This document shows, piece by piece, positions 22,893-34,330 of a DNA stretch of 64,000 nt. The stretch covers positions 6,041,501 to 6,105,500 of the forward strand of contig JAWNZC010000351.1 of NCBI GenBank assembly GCA_035771165.1. Direction: 5' to 3'. The notes beneath the pieces are model-generated. The model ran no database searches. It was not told the origin of the DNA and saw only the letters and a program-made list of their open reading frames with translations. The translations under genes and the position numbers were made by a program. The first letter of the stretch is position 1. Each line of letters begins with the position of its first letter. The stretch is from Paragorgia papillata. Lineage: Eukaryota; Cnidaria; Anthozoa; Scleralcyonacea; Coralliidae.

Positions 22893-24110
22893 CTCTATAA
22901 TACGAAGAACTGGTAAAAAAAATTAGATATAATTTTTATGAATTTAAATGTTTCGCTGTGTTTCATAACGTTTCATTAAAAGGCCTTATGATCAGTCAAT
23001 GCGGGCCCATGTTTTTATCTTTATCCCTAAAACTGACTCTATTTCAAAACTTCAGAGTGCTTAGAAATCACAGACGTTTGTTACTGTTCAGTTGTTTCAT
23101 CTTATTTTGTTATAAATTAATTGATGTGATGATGACGACGATTATGGTGGTGGTAGTCTTGGTGCTGCTGTCGTGCAGCTGTTATTGCTGCTTACTGTTC
23201 ATGACGACGACGACGATGACGATAGCATGATGATGACAATCATGATAATGAGGAGGAGGACGAAGGAGGACGAGGACGAAGGCGATTATGATCTATACAT
23301 CCTGTGTTTGAAAATGCATTTTTCCACATTACATATAATATCTTATAAATCTTTGTACATTTTTATGCTGTCCAGTTAAAATATTGCATTCATTATAGTA
23401 ACAGAGCGTGCAATCAAATATAATCAGGTTTATTTTCTTGTGTTATAGAAACCCGACGCAGCTAAGATTACACGACATGGACGACAAGGAGGACGTGTTT
23501 TTATAAATGGAATGAGTAAATATATGTGTTGTTCCCAGGTTTATTTCCACAGCCGTCCTTTTTATTATTATTCACGACGTTACTGGTTCGAAGGTATTTC
23601 GATGTTTTCGTGACCACGTTTACATTTGGAACGCATAGCCAGAAGATCTTTAATTTAGATCGTGTGTTAACTTATATCGTTAATCCATCGACTGGTAAGT
23701 AGTATTTCTTACAAGTTTTTGAATAAGGAAGAGGACATCTGAAATTTACTATAGAACGATCTTGCATTTTTTTCACTTTCTACTTCCGCTACTATTCATA
23801 CTTCCGGTGAGTTGTTAGTGGACTGAGGCATGTTGCAAGTTCTTTGCTCCTTTCGCTTTTGGAGTTGGAGAAAAACTTGAACAGCTTTGCCTTTTGATCA
23901 AGGTGTTCTTGCACGTTGTTGATAGATTTTGAAAGTGACTGGCTGACTTTGTAGTTAAACAACGATCAGATGTGACTGATGACTGTCGTGATCGTAAATA
24001 TGTTCACCATGCAGTGTGAAGTATGCAACATATTCAGTCTTCGATTCAGGCTCGGCGTGCTTGCCAGCAGCCCGAGTGAACGCCTGACCGCATAAATTTC
24101 CTCGTCAGTT
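22893..24110. other. Low-complexity and otherwise unexplained DNA
   Basis: 23120-23290 is a GAT/GAC/GGT-rich simple-sequence patch that leaves forward frames open. Apart from one forward GTAAGT near 23696 I see no coding or RNA feature. Confidence 0.5.
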
Positions 24111-24114
24111 CCGA

Positions 24115-24310
24115 ATGGGGATCAATAAAGTGCTGATGAGTGAGGCGTGCGATCGCATTTTAGAAACGTTTAAGATTGATTGTCTAAAAGATTTACAACA
24201 AGAAGCTCTCAAGAAACTGATTAAATAATGCCATTATATCTTTGGCATTTAGCCTACAGGATCAGGCAAGTCACTTATATTTCAGTCAGCTTCTATGTGG
24301 TATCATCGTG
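24115..24310 (+). pseudogene. RecQ-like helicase fragment (Walker A region), with stop codons
   Basis: From an ATG at 24115 the frame reads a segment with CDRILETFKIDCLKDLQQEA, a stop, a YIFGI stretch, another stop, then PTGSGKSLIFQSAS. The Q-motif-like lead followed by PTGSGKS and LIFQ is the N-terminus of RecQ-type superfamily 2 helicases. The two in-frame stops and the loss of everything after motif I make it a relic. Such fragments are often scattered as part of repeats; the source is unknown. Confidence 0.65.
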
Positions 24311-24885
24311 AAATTAATTCATGCAAAGCGTCACAGACACGTTCTGTATGGCTCACGCGCCCATCTGTCTCTTTCGGGGGAGGTAAGTACCGGGGCCCGA
24401 GATACGACTGGAAATCGAGCATGGCAAAATTGTAGAGAGTAAAGAGAAAAAAGCGCTGTTCCAGAGGACATAGTTCCCCTAGAAAATGATTTTTGAAATT
24501 CATACATTTTGTGTTCTATGTTGCAATTATTAAAACCTTTCTATATAAGACAGTAAAATAAGTATCAATTAAGATATTTTAAGAATCGAACATTTTGCGT
24601 TAGTAACGATCTATATATAAATGCCTATAATCTATACGAATATACTCGATTTTAATACAAGTGTACCACTCGATTTTAAGGGTAATGTATCTATATTAAA
24701 ACTAGCTACGTCATCATAAAGATACATTTAAAAGCTGTATAACTATATGTAAATCAACCACTAGTGAAAGCCAATAGAGTCTGCAATTTCTGATGGCCAT
24801 GCATATATATAGATCATCATCTAAATTGCTTTCAGTTTAGACAAAAAGCGCGCACACTTTTCTTTCTCTGAAACCACGTGACATA
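24311..24885. other. Unexplained AT-rich DNA
   Basis: No gene or repeat structure was recognised here. Confidence 0.4.
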
Positions 24886-24889
24886 ATAA

Positions 24890-25015
24890 CTACTTAATAA
24901 CCGAGAATGAGGTTTTTACGGTAAAATATCAAACCGAGGTCTTGCTGTATTGACCGAGCGATAGCGAGGTTAATTCGTTCAAGGCCGAGGTTTGAAATTT
25001 TACCATAAAGATCGA
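24890..25015. repeat. Imperfect inverted repeat
   Basis: GGTAAAATATCAAACCGAGG is mirrored by CCGAGGTTTGAAATTTTACC, with GACCGAGCGATAGCGAGGTT in the loop. The outer ACTACTTAATAACCGAG resembles the MITE end at 9501. Confidence 0.5.
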
Positions 25016-25301
25016 ACAAAATCAATTTTGTATTCAGTTGGTCTTCGCTTCCTTTAACTTCATCAAAACACCAGACTCGCGTTATTTTCTGCTGTTTCTT
25101 TCTCGTGTGGATACAAGAATTTCCTTTTATAATGTTCATCGTCGTTTATTTCATTTATTTTCGTCGTTTTTTCAGCAATAATTTTCTTATTAGGATTTTT
25201 TGTTTGTTTCCAATGGGCATTAATAATTTTCATAATGCCCACGGGCATTACGCCAGAGAATCTCGCATGCACGTCAGCAACCAATCACAGCGCGTGGTTT
25301 T

Positions 25302-25543
25302 ACCATTGAACTAAAAATAACTGGAACGCTACGTTCAACCGGAAGTTTGAAGCCAAATTATGCAAGTCGTACCCAGCCTTTCCACGAAAAAAACAAACAC
25401 GGCCAAAACAAAAACACGTAGAAACACGCGTGGAAGTGCGTGTCTGGGAGTCAAAACTGGCTTCATGGGAGTCAAATTTTGGCTTCAAGATTTGTATGCG
25501 CAGTTTACTGAACGTAGCGTTCCAGTTATTTTTAGTTCAATGG
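25302..25543. mobile_element. MITE with inverted repeats of about 36 bp
   Basis: The left end ACCATTGAACTAAAAATAAC, then TGGAACGCTACGTTCA, is mirrored by TGAACGTAGCGTTCCA, then GTTATTTTTAGTTCAATGG. A second inner pair (TTGAAGCCAAATT / AATTTTGGCTTCAA) extends the fold. Non-coding. Confidence 0.75.
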
Positions 25544-25816
25544 GTTTTACCGAAAGTAATTCGTGCCATATAATAATAATTATATAATAGCGCGACATTT
25601 GTGGATTTAAAAGTTTAAGAGTAAGTGAAGTAATATCTAATATGTAATATACACGAGGAGGAGTTTTCAACAAACGTCTTAGTGTTTCGATGTTCTGATA
25701 AAACATTCTTGCGAGTGTGTGATGTAGTATCTGAAACAAATCAGTATTTTAAGAGAAAATCGAGATGACCGCTTGCTTAATTTATGTAATTTCTTCTTTC
25801 GCTATCTATATAATAA

Positions 25817-26066
25817 GGGGCTGTTCATATGAGGCATATGAGGCGGGCTAGGCCCGTTATCGGGCTGATTTTTTGTCACGAAAATCTTATTACAACTATT
25901 TGAGAAAGGTCGAATGATATAACAAAGCAAAATTGGCTTCGTTCTTCTGTAAGCATAACACACAGGGTATTCTAATTCTTTTTTGCGGTCTGACAGAAAG
26001 ATTTTCGTGACATAAAATCAGCCCGGTAATTGCGCTAGCCCGCCTCAATATGAGCGGCCCGGCCCC
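25817..26066. mobile_element. MITE with inverted repeats of about 70 bp
   Basis: GGGGCTGTTCATATGAGGC, GAGGCGGGCTAG and GGGCTGATTTTTTGTCACGA at the left are mirrored at the right (TCGTGACATAAAATCAGCCC, CTAGCCCGCCTC, CGGCCCC). The loop is about 110 bp. No transposase. Confidence 0.75.
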
Positions 26067-26304
26067 TAACCACCGACATGAACAATACTGATTTTCTTTG
26101 TGTTTTTTCAAGCTCATGAATTATTAATGATTTAAGATTGAACTCTCTTGAAGTCGTCTTCACTGATAGTGGGAGCTTTAACATCTACGATGCGGCCTTT
26201 AAAATGTTAAAATGCAACTGTAATTGAAGCATTTGATTGTAGCGTTTGGGCTGAATTAAGTCAACGTTGACTTTCACTGCTACAGTCTAGTTATTGTACT
26301 CTAG

Positions 26305-26335
26305 CTAACGCCAGACGATTTAACTCGTCAAAGGA
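26305..26335 (+). repeat. GCCAGACGATTTTACTCG motif copy
   Basis: CTAACGCCAGACGATTTAAC followed by TCGTCAAAGG; the same motif as at 14092. Confidence 0.6.
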
Positions 26336-26339
26336 TGAA

Positions 26340-28020
26340 ATCTAGCAATGAAAGAGTTAAGCAACAGCTTCCAGGTCTCAGGGTGTTCACGTTGCTCTCA
26401 TCACGACATGAAAATCAATGCTCAAAGTGACGTTTACCAAACGAGCACGGTGTTGAAAATACTGTTGAGAGTGCAAGTTACTCATTCTCTTTCTTTTCAT
26501 TATATAATATGTTTTTCTTTTCTTTAGAAGGCCGCGTCGTAGATCTTAAGACTACTCTTTAGTGATAACGAGCGCGGTATTTGCACACATCATGCATGGC
26601 TGCAGGTGTTCACTTGTTTCCGTGCAATATGTAATGATTAAATCAAACTTGATATAACTTTGCTCTTAATAAGGAAAAAATATATTAGTCTAAATCTGCA
26701 TGTAAATATCTGAGTTTTGACTGATATCAGCTAGACTGCTGCAAAATATCGTGTTTTTCAGTTTAACACGCTACGTGCAGTGATGAGTCGTTCTTTGACC
26801 AGAAATTAGCTGACCGAGTAAGTGAACACTTACACTACCACATGCACATGACATAAGTATAGGCCTAAGGTTTCTCGGACTTTTCAGCAATGATTTAACA
26901 TGATTTAACTACCTGTTCCTGTATATTCTGAAGACATATCATTTTGTAATCGCGTTGCTGAAAAAATTCGCTTATAAATAATTCACAATATATATACTAT
27001 ATATGTAGCCTCAGTGAATATCTGTGCCAATATTCTGGGGAAAGGTGGTATAATTATTAATGGCTATAGCAACTAATGCGACATCTTATATATATATATA
27101 CGACTTATTTTTTTTGGCGTGGCTTACTGAACTAGTGTCGATATCACCGAATGTCTCAAACACCGGACCAGCGAAAGTAAAATAATTATTTGAAAACGTA
27201 CGTTGACTGAAATTTGCGATATACTTTATAGCCTCTTTAAATACCCTTGCATGCTTATTATGCGTTCAGAAAATAGGAATATAATGCCACATCTTAGATT
27301 TATGACTTATTAATTGGCGTGACCCACACGCGTCAATTTTATATGTAAAATTTCAACCTAAATTATTTGCTTTACTGAAAGCCAGTTAGCGTTTTATTAC
27401 TGAACGAATATTGAAAGTCAGAAATAAAACATGCAAAACGGCCGGCAATGACTTTCGCATGGCCTTTCCCTCCCTTATAAAATTGAGTCCCATCGAAACC
27501 TTTAACTGGGCAAATATACCAAACTAGACCTTAACCTAATGCAAGAATTACCAGAAAAATATGTATCACCATTGGCGAAAAACTCAAGACAACAAAACCC
27601 GGTCGGCATATCGACCCTATAAGATTTTGTTTTTTATTTCTGCTATTTTCGTTGTAAATATATTGTCCGTAAAACCCGCGGTTTTGTTTAGACCTATAGT
27701 TAATAATTCATGACAATACCTTGTGAAACGGTTGACGTTCTTCCTTGGGTAAAAAGAATGAGTAATGTGAAGCTCCAGTAGACTACAGACATTGTTCGTG
27801 CAACGAATTGAATTTATTGAATTGTATATACTATTTGCCTATCTTAAAACAAGCTAAGCTTCAGCTATCTTTACGATGGAAAAATATATTGTAGTTTTGG
27901 GTAAATATTGATAAGAAAAATGTGATGTAAACACTAAACACGCGAGAATTATCATTATAATCCAATCCACCATCTTCAAAATTATTTTGTAGAGATAAAA
28001 GCGGATCTACTCCAGAGGCG
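26340..28020. other. About 1.7 kb without recognised features
   Basis: I find no long frame, RNA gene or clear inverted repeat here. There are AT-rich patches, including an AT dinucleotide run near 27090. Confidence 0.45.
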
Positions 28021-28120
28021 TAACACTTTGAAGCCTGAAGACGAGTCTTTAAGGTTTATTCTGGCTAATGCCAGACGATTTTATTCAGCACAGGGAGAGG
28101 TCCAGGCCTCAAAGTGTTAA
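28021..28120. repeat. Hairpin carrying the GCCAGACG motif
   Basis: TAACACTTTGAAGCCTG at the left pairs with CAGGCCTCAAAGTGTTA at the right. CTAATGCCAGACGATTTTAT lies inside the loop. Confidence 0.6.
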
Positions 28121-29589
28121 AGACATTCGGTAACCACACTCGAGGTGTTGGACATAAATATTGGCAAAAAGTTTGTACAAAATATTGGCAAATCACGCGG
28201 TGCCCTGCCGAGAACCTTAGCTTTATAAGCAGCTAGATGTTACAAAGGTTGCCATCAAATTGTGCAATATGACCATCTATGTATAACAGACGTTCGGTAG
28301 ATGTTTGTCAAGCTCAAATATTTACTTAGAAAATAATTCTGAGCCCTAGATGACAATTACGTGACCGATGACGGAGCAGGGGCGGCCGCCCCACATTTTA
28401 GTCATTTTTTTTGCTGACATCGATGTTTTTCTAAAAAGTACAATACATGTAACGATATAAAAGTTTTGTGATTTTGCATTTTTTTTAATTTGGATGGGCA
28501 ACATTTCCACATGGGAGTTTAAATATTGCATGTGTGAAACTCGTGAGTTTCAAAACGGGCTTTCAAAAAAGAACAAATTTTGTTATAAATTCTCGATCCG
28601 ATCCTCAGCATACATACGTCATGAACCGTCCCTCAAACTTAGTTCACACGTCGAACTTTTCATGTGCCGAATCTAATAACAATGAGCTAGATCCTTTGTT
28701 TATGCTGATTGACATTATATCACACCCATCTGGCGAAGTTCACAAAAGTAAACAACTTTGATACATGCAGGAAATGGCGTCTAAGATCAAGACAAGAGAC
28801 TTTAGATTTTAAAATGTTCTGGGATGCATGCCCTCGCATCTCCCTAAAATTCAACGCGCCTGGCTATGGGGCTCGGCTGCCCTACTTCTCAAAAGCTTCC
28901 GGTGATCGAGCCTGAAATGACACTTCTTTATTGTACTTTCTAAAATATTTATTCAAAATAGAAGATATGGCCAAGTTATGGCTTCACATATTAAATCTAG
29001 ATAGCTACAATTTTAATTTTGAAAACGTTTGTTTGGTATCGGTGTTGTGCAAATGTGCCTGTCTCAACAAAGCTCGTGTTCTAGGGATATTTTTGGTGAA
29101 GCAAAAATTTGAGTGTGCAGGTCACGCACTGCATTATCACAAGGTCGCAGGTTCGGTCAACGGTTTTGTCGTAATCTGCATGAGTTTTACACTCGAATCT
29201 TTTCTTTAATTTCACCAAAAATCTCTAAGACGTATAGTTTAATGGAGTGAAATGCCAAATATTACTTATCAGAGGTCACTATAGTTTCAAACCTTAAATA
29301 CAAGTAGAAACGGTAACGGTAAAATATGGCTTTATTAGCATGACCTAGTTATTACATGGTATTGCTAAAGCAACTATTACAATGGTAACATAAATCATAA
29401 ATTACATTACAATACAATACATAGAATACATAGATTACATAGATTATATTTACTGTATAATAAATTAATAATATCAATACAGAGATCAATAAAAATTGAG
29501 TATCTACAGTATAATACCAGACAGTAACCAACACCTGGTTGGTAATGGCTGTGCGTGAGTTTTCCTGGTTTCAAGGCAATGATCTCTCT
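28121..29589. other. About 1.5 kb without recognised features
   Basis: Only short frames are present, none with recognisable domains. A TACA/ATAGATTACATAG low-complexity patch lies near 29400-29470. Confidence 0.4.
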
Positions 29590-29874
29590 TCACAAAACAC
29601 AATAAAATAAATTTTGAATATGTAGCAATTCATTTTCAGCTTGACAATGCAAATTTATACAAAAATCATTTTGTAAGATATCATTTAGATTGTTTCTATC
29701 TTGCTCATAGTATTTACAAGATAGTGCAAAGTGATATTCATCCTCTATTTCATTTGCATCACAGAATTGGCGGAGGCGAATCTCACGATGGATTTTGTGG
29801 TAGCAACCATATTCAATTTGAAGTTTATGGCCGCTGACACGAAATTGACTAAATGTTTTTCTAAGTAGATACAT
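29590..29874 (-). mobile_element. LINE C-terminal zinc-knuckle fragment
   Basis: The 94-codon frame contains SGHKLQIEYG, CYHKIHREIRLRQFCD and EIEDEYHFALSC. This is the C-x-x-x-EDEYHF-x-x-x-C signature at the C-terminus of many animal LINE ORF2 proteins. The domain ends at a TAA at 29590. The reverse-transcriptase part is absent, so it is a 3' scrap or a rearranged copy. Confidence 0.65.
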
Positions 29875-30512
29875 TGCTGTCGTGCGTGTAATGTAAGGTA
29901 AGGTAAGTTAACAAAAGAATGCCTTCGGAGCCAATCGAAACATAGAATAACACGATTGACTCACGACAGACCACCGAAGCCAAAATAACTACTGTACACC
30001 AAGTATTTCATAAGTCATTGTTGACAGCATGGTCGCAAGAGGAAGTTTTTACAAATTTAGTAAGTATTTTAAGTATGAATCGTAGTCAATTCTTAATTGT
30101 GATGTACTAGACGTTGTTGGAATAATGATAAAAGTCTTTGAAAGCAAATTAATCGAGTCGTTGCGTGGAGGATTTCATATTCAGACGTTTTTTGCGAGCC
30201 GGCTCTCCTTTGGCGGATTGGGGAGAGGAGGAGAAGGAGAGCCTGCACGCGTAGTATTGTTTTTTTTTAGTAGTAGCGTTCCAAATTGGGACGCAGCTTG
30301 CTGATTGGACGAGATGCTGATTGTTGTACAACCATATATTAATAGACTGCTGGTTATTTGTAAAATCATTAAGTGCATTTGTGTCTGAAAGATATTTCCA
30401 TCAGGTAAATATTTTTAATATCTTTGATCATTTATCAAGGGTTTGTACGAACCGTATTAAAATAATATTATTAGGATAGACCCAGACCGATAGACACGAA
30501 TCGTTTTGAAAC

Positions 30513-30547
30513 GAAATACTGACGTTTCGAGGGGAGTCCTTCATCAA
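30513..30547 (-). ncRNA. Hammerhead-like motif (degenerate), minus strand
   Basis: The minus strand reads TTGATGA, a short stem AGG/CCT, then CGAAACGTCAG, the order CUGAUGA-stem II-GAAA-stem III-GUC of a hammerhead ribozyme with a minimal stem III. The first core C is U. Penelope-like retroelement repeats are known to carry such minimal hammerheads; membership here is inferred. Confidence 0.4.
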
Positions 30548-30558
30548 AATAAATACTC

Positions 30559-30592
30559 TGGTGAAGAGCTTTGCTCGAAATGTCAGCATTTC
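30559..30592 (+). ncRNA. Hammerhead-like motif (degenerate), plus strand
   Basis: The plus strand reads CTGGTGA, a hairpin AGAGCTTTGCTC, then GAAATGTCAGC. It matches the minus-strand partner in layout but has G for the core A. The two motifs face opposite ways, 11 bases apart. Confidence 0.4.
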
Positions 30593-31267
30593 AGATTCAT
30601 TCCAAAAATTTCACCACCTTTTCGCTTTACCACGGTTGTTAAACACTTTAGTGTGAAAGCAAATCGTCCTCTCATGGATAAGTCAATTAATTGAAAATTT
30701 TATTATCAAAGGACAACTTCCTACGATTGAGAAAATATTATTTCTATAAAACAAACGATAAGGTTCGAAACACCATTCGCCTGCAATACACACAGCTTTT
30801 TGTACCGGCCAGGACTGATGGCATTTACGGATTTACCAAATTCAACAGTTCTGAATAGCAAACCGATAGCATTATTAAATCTTGCATGCCTATCAAATGA
30901 TTTGCATGTTGTTATAAAGCTCGCGGGATACCACCGAGAATATTTTTTTTATATTCCAACTTAATTATTATTTATATGACTGAAGTTCCTATGGCCAGGC
31001 AAAGTAAAAGTCTGAAAGACTCTGGGAACTAGTTTTGCTTTGTGTGCTGTCTTGTGAAGAGAAACATGCATGGCTGCTTCGCGAGAATTCAGCGAGTATA
31101 AGTCTTTTAATGGTCGTTTTGTCTCCTTCGTCTTAAATTCCACCCGCTAACAGCTAAAAAGCGTTCGAAAAGCATGATATTCAAAGGCTTTTGGAACCAT
31201 GTAAACGTGAAGTAACCAAGATTTGGACGAGCTTTATGGATATTTCGAACCTTGCCGAATACACTAG

Positions 31268-31725
31268 AAAACTTGACGTGTTGTTAGAAACGTCGACGTG
31301 TTTATACGACACGTTGATGTGTTACGAAAACCTTGCCTTGTGAAGTTATAACACGTCAGTGTGTTGTTTTTTCAATATGCAGTTGGAAGAACACGTCTAA
31401 ATAAGTTCTAGCGTGTTGTAACAACACACCAAATTCAAACAACACGCCATCAACTGTCAACAACACGTCAAAAAACTGCTACAACACAGCAAAAGTGTGT
31501 TGCAAAAGCCATAAAACACGCCGACGTGTTAAAACAACACAAACGCATCGACGTGTTAAAAGAACACATCAACGTGTTATCACCAAAAATTGTTGCTGAA
31601 GAACACGCCAGCGTGTTAAAAGAACACACCGACGTGTTGTTACTGAAGAATAAAAAACATACATTAACGTGTTGTTGCCGATGACTGTCGGTGAAGAACA
31701 CGCCAGCGTGTTAAAAGAACACGTT
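31268..31725. repeat. Cluster of palindromic ACGTGTT/AACACGT motifs
   Basis: At least a dozen copies of AACACG(C/T)C(A/G)(A/G)CGTGTT-like palindromes or their half-sites occur within 460 bp (for example AACACGCCGACGTGTT and AACACGCCAGCGTGTT). They are spaced irregularly by AT-rich linkers. The second cluster is at 40530-41040. It is not a simple tandem array. Confidence 0.75.
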
Positions 31726-32395
31726 TAACGATTTGTTGCTGCAAGCTGGTGACGTAATCAGACCTTATATGGTAAACCGCACCATATATTGAAAGTGATG
31801 ACGAAACATCACGCCACTTTTTTCAATCCGAAGTCCAGAGCTGTGGGGCCACAGAGCGAAGGTTTTTGTTTGAAAAAGAGTTTTTTTGAGAAAATAACAG
31901 TAAACCACAACATTTATAACGTCTGAATTGTATCCTTGGAAGAGACAAAGTTCACTACAACTGTAAATACCACTACCAGGCAGAGCTGAGGACTTTTAAT
32001 AAAGAAATGTTACGAAGAATATCAAGCTTTGGACACAGTAAGTAAAATTTTATAACGGGTTGCTATAAAATGTCAGTGTTTTTCAGCATGAACGCCACGA
32101 CGTTGATTAAAAAAACCATCAATATCATATGAATAATATAATATTGTTTCTATTTTTATGTTCAACTCTTGAGAACCCAATGTAAAAGAAAAAGTATCTC
32201 AAACTGGCCAGTCAAGTGTGGAAATACAATGGTTCGGGTTTTCGTTTTTGTTTGTTATCTGACATGAAGTTTATACTGTATGAACTGAAACAGTTCGACA
32301 AAAAAGAAACTGCAACGCTGTAATATCATTGTATATAAGGTAATATTCCTATAACGATTAAAGTAAATTGTTCACTAAACACATATTTGTCCTAA

Positions 32396-32842
32396 ACATC
32401 CAAGCAAAATCGAATTTTTTACGGATTTTTTAAACTTTTAAATCCTTGCATGTACATTCGCCGCCATAACCCATTAGCTGTCGTCCTAAATTTTCCCAAT
32501 CCAATTGAATTTACAATTAACTACTATCAACCTATATTTGGTAGATCTAAAAAGACTATAAAATATAAACTTCACAAGAAAGGTTGCTTGGTAGCTTCAG
32601 GAAGCATACAAAACATCACTTGTATCACAAACATTCCTTCATTCAGTGCAAAAAGACTAGTTCGCTTAAACAGAGAAATGTGGTTTAATTGCAGACCTCT
32701 GTTCCCTAGTCCTTTTTTGAAGTTTTGTTTATTTGAGTTCCCTAATGAGGTTCGACAAGAAATAATGCAACCAAACAATTTAAAATTTGCAAGAGATAGT
32801 CAAAGAACAGGTATTCTAAATGCATTACTAAATATCAAGTGA
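32396..32842 (+). CDS. Unrecognised open reading frame, 130 codons from ATG 32450
   Basis: The frame is open from 32396 and has an ATG at 32450 (130 residues, stop TGA at 32840). Composition is protein-like and not low-complexity, with PNPIEFTINYYQPIFG, a basic middle, REMWFNCRPLFPSPFLKF and FPNEVRQEIM. I see no signal peptide, transmembrane helix or known catalytic motif. It could be a gene exon or part of a mobile element. The flanks give no clear splice partner. No function assigned. Confidence 0.4.
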   Translation, partial: TSKQNRIFYGFFKLLNPCMYIRRHNPLAVVLNFPNPIEFTINYYQPIFGRSKKTIKYKLHKKGCLVASGSIQNITCITNIPSFSAKRLVRLNREMWFNCRPLFPSPFLKFCLFEFPNEVRQEIMQPNNLKFARDSQRTGILNALLNIK

Positions 32843-33069
32843 TCACTAGTTTTGTACAGTACATGCCCTTTATTAAACCCACAAAAAAGCAATTTAATAA
32901 ATGGCTTGAATGAAATCATCTATAAATTAAAGCAATTATGTATTAAAAACTATATAAACTCTCTGTTGATCAATATCAATTATATAAATATGCAGGTTTT
33001 ACGCAAAAAAATTCCTATGAAGGTTCTTAACAGCAAAATTTTACTGAATTTGAATTAATTAATTGAATT

Positions 33070-34330
33070 AATCAAGCTGCAGAGTGGAGAGTGAAGAGTG
33101 CAATCTGCAGAGTGTATAGTGCAGAGTGCAAGCTGTGGAGTGCAAGCTGCAGAGTGCAAGCTGCAGAGCGCAAGCTGCAGAGCGCAAGCTGCAGAGTGCA
33201 AGCTGCAGAGTGGAGAGTGAAGAGTGCAAGCTGCAGAGTGCAAGCTGCAAGCTGCAGAGTGCAAGCCGCAGAGTGTAAGCTGCAGAGTGTATAGTGCAGA
33301 GTGCAAGCTGTAGAGTGCCAGCTGCAGAGTTCAAGCTGCAGAGTGCAAGCCGCAGAGTGCAAGCTGTAGAGTGCAAGCTGCAGAGTGCAAGCTGCAGAGT
33401 GCAAGCTGCAGAGTGCAAGCTGCAGAGTGCAAGCTGCAGAGTGCAAGCTGCAGAGTGCAAGTTGCAGAGTGCAAGCTGCAGAGTGCAAGCTGTAGAATGC
33501 AAGCTGCAGCGTGGAGAGTGAAGAGTGTAAGCTGCAGAGTGCAAGCTGCAGAGTGCAAGCTGCAGCGTGGAGAGTGAAGAGTGTAAGCTGCAGAGTGCAA
33601 GCTGCAGAGTGCAAGCTGCAGAGTGCAAGCTGCAGAGTGCAAGCTGCAGAGTGCAAGCCGTAGAGTGAAAGCTGCAGAGTGCAAGCTGCAGAGTGCAAGC
33701 TGCAGAGTGCAAGCTGTAGAATGCAAGCTGCAGAGTGCAAACTACAGAGTGCAAGCTGTAGAGTGCAAGCTGCAGAGAGCAAGCTGCAGAGTGCAAGCTG
33801 CGGAGTGCAAGCTGCGGAGTGCAAGCTGCAGAGTGCAAGCTGTAGAGTGCAAGCTGCAGAGTGCAAGCTGTAGAGTGCAAGCTGCAGAGTTCAAGCTGCA
33901 GAGTGGAGAGTGAAGAGTGGAGAGTACAAGTTGCAGAGTGTAGACTACAGAGTGAAGACTGCAGAGTGGAGAATACAAGGTGCAGAGTGTAGACTGCCGA
34001 GTGAAGACTGCAGAGCCAGAGTGGAAAGTGCAGAGTACAGAGTGCAAGCTGCAGAGTGTAGAGTGCGGAGCGGAGTGCAGGCTGCAGAGTGTAGCAAAGT
34101 GGAGAGTACATAGTGTAGAGTGCAGAGTGTCGAGTGCAGAGAGAGTGGAGTGCAGAGAGTGTGGAGTGCAGAGAGTGTAGAGTGCAGAGAGTGTAGAGTG
34201 CAGAGAGAGTGGAGTGCAGGGAGTGTAGAGTGTGTGGAGTGCAGTGAGTGTGGAGTGCAGAGTGTAGAGTGCAGAGTGTGAAGTGTAGAGAGTGTGGAGG
34301 TTTGAGAGTGCAGAGTGTAGAGTGTATAAT
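33070..34330. repeat. 14-bp minisatellite (GCAGAGTGCAAGCT)n, about 80 units
   Basis: Core units are GCAGAGTGCAAGCT with point variants (GTAGAGTGC, GCGGAGTGC) and interspersed longer blocks (GTGGAGAGTGAAGAGTG). The right end decays into GTGTAGAGTGCAGAGA. Because stops are rare, both strands carry long repetitive frames (up to 347 codons of LHSAACTLQLALCS type); these are not genes. Confidence 0.97.

Noticed and set aside
33068..34111. 347-codon and 264-codon open frames
   Set aside because: They are readings of the 14-bp minisatellite, present on both strands and in several frames at once.
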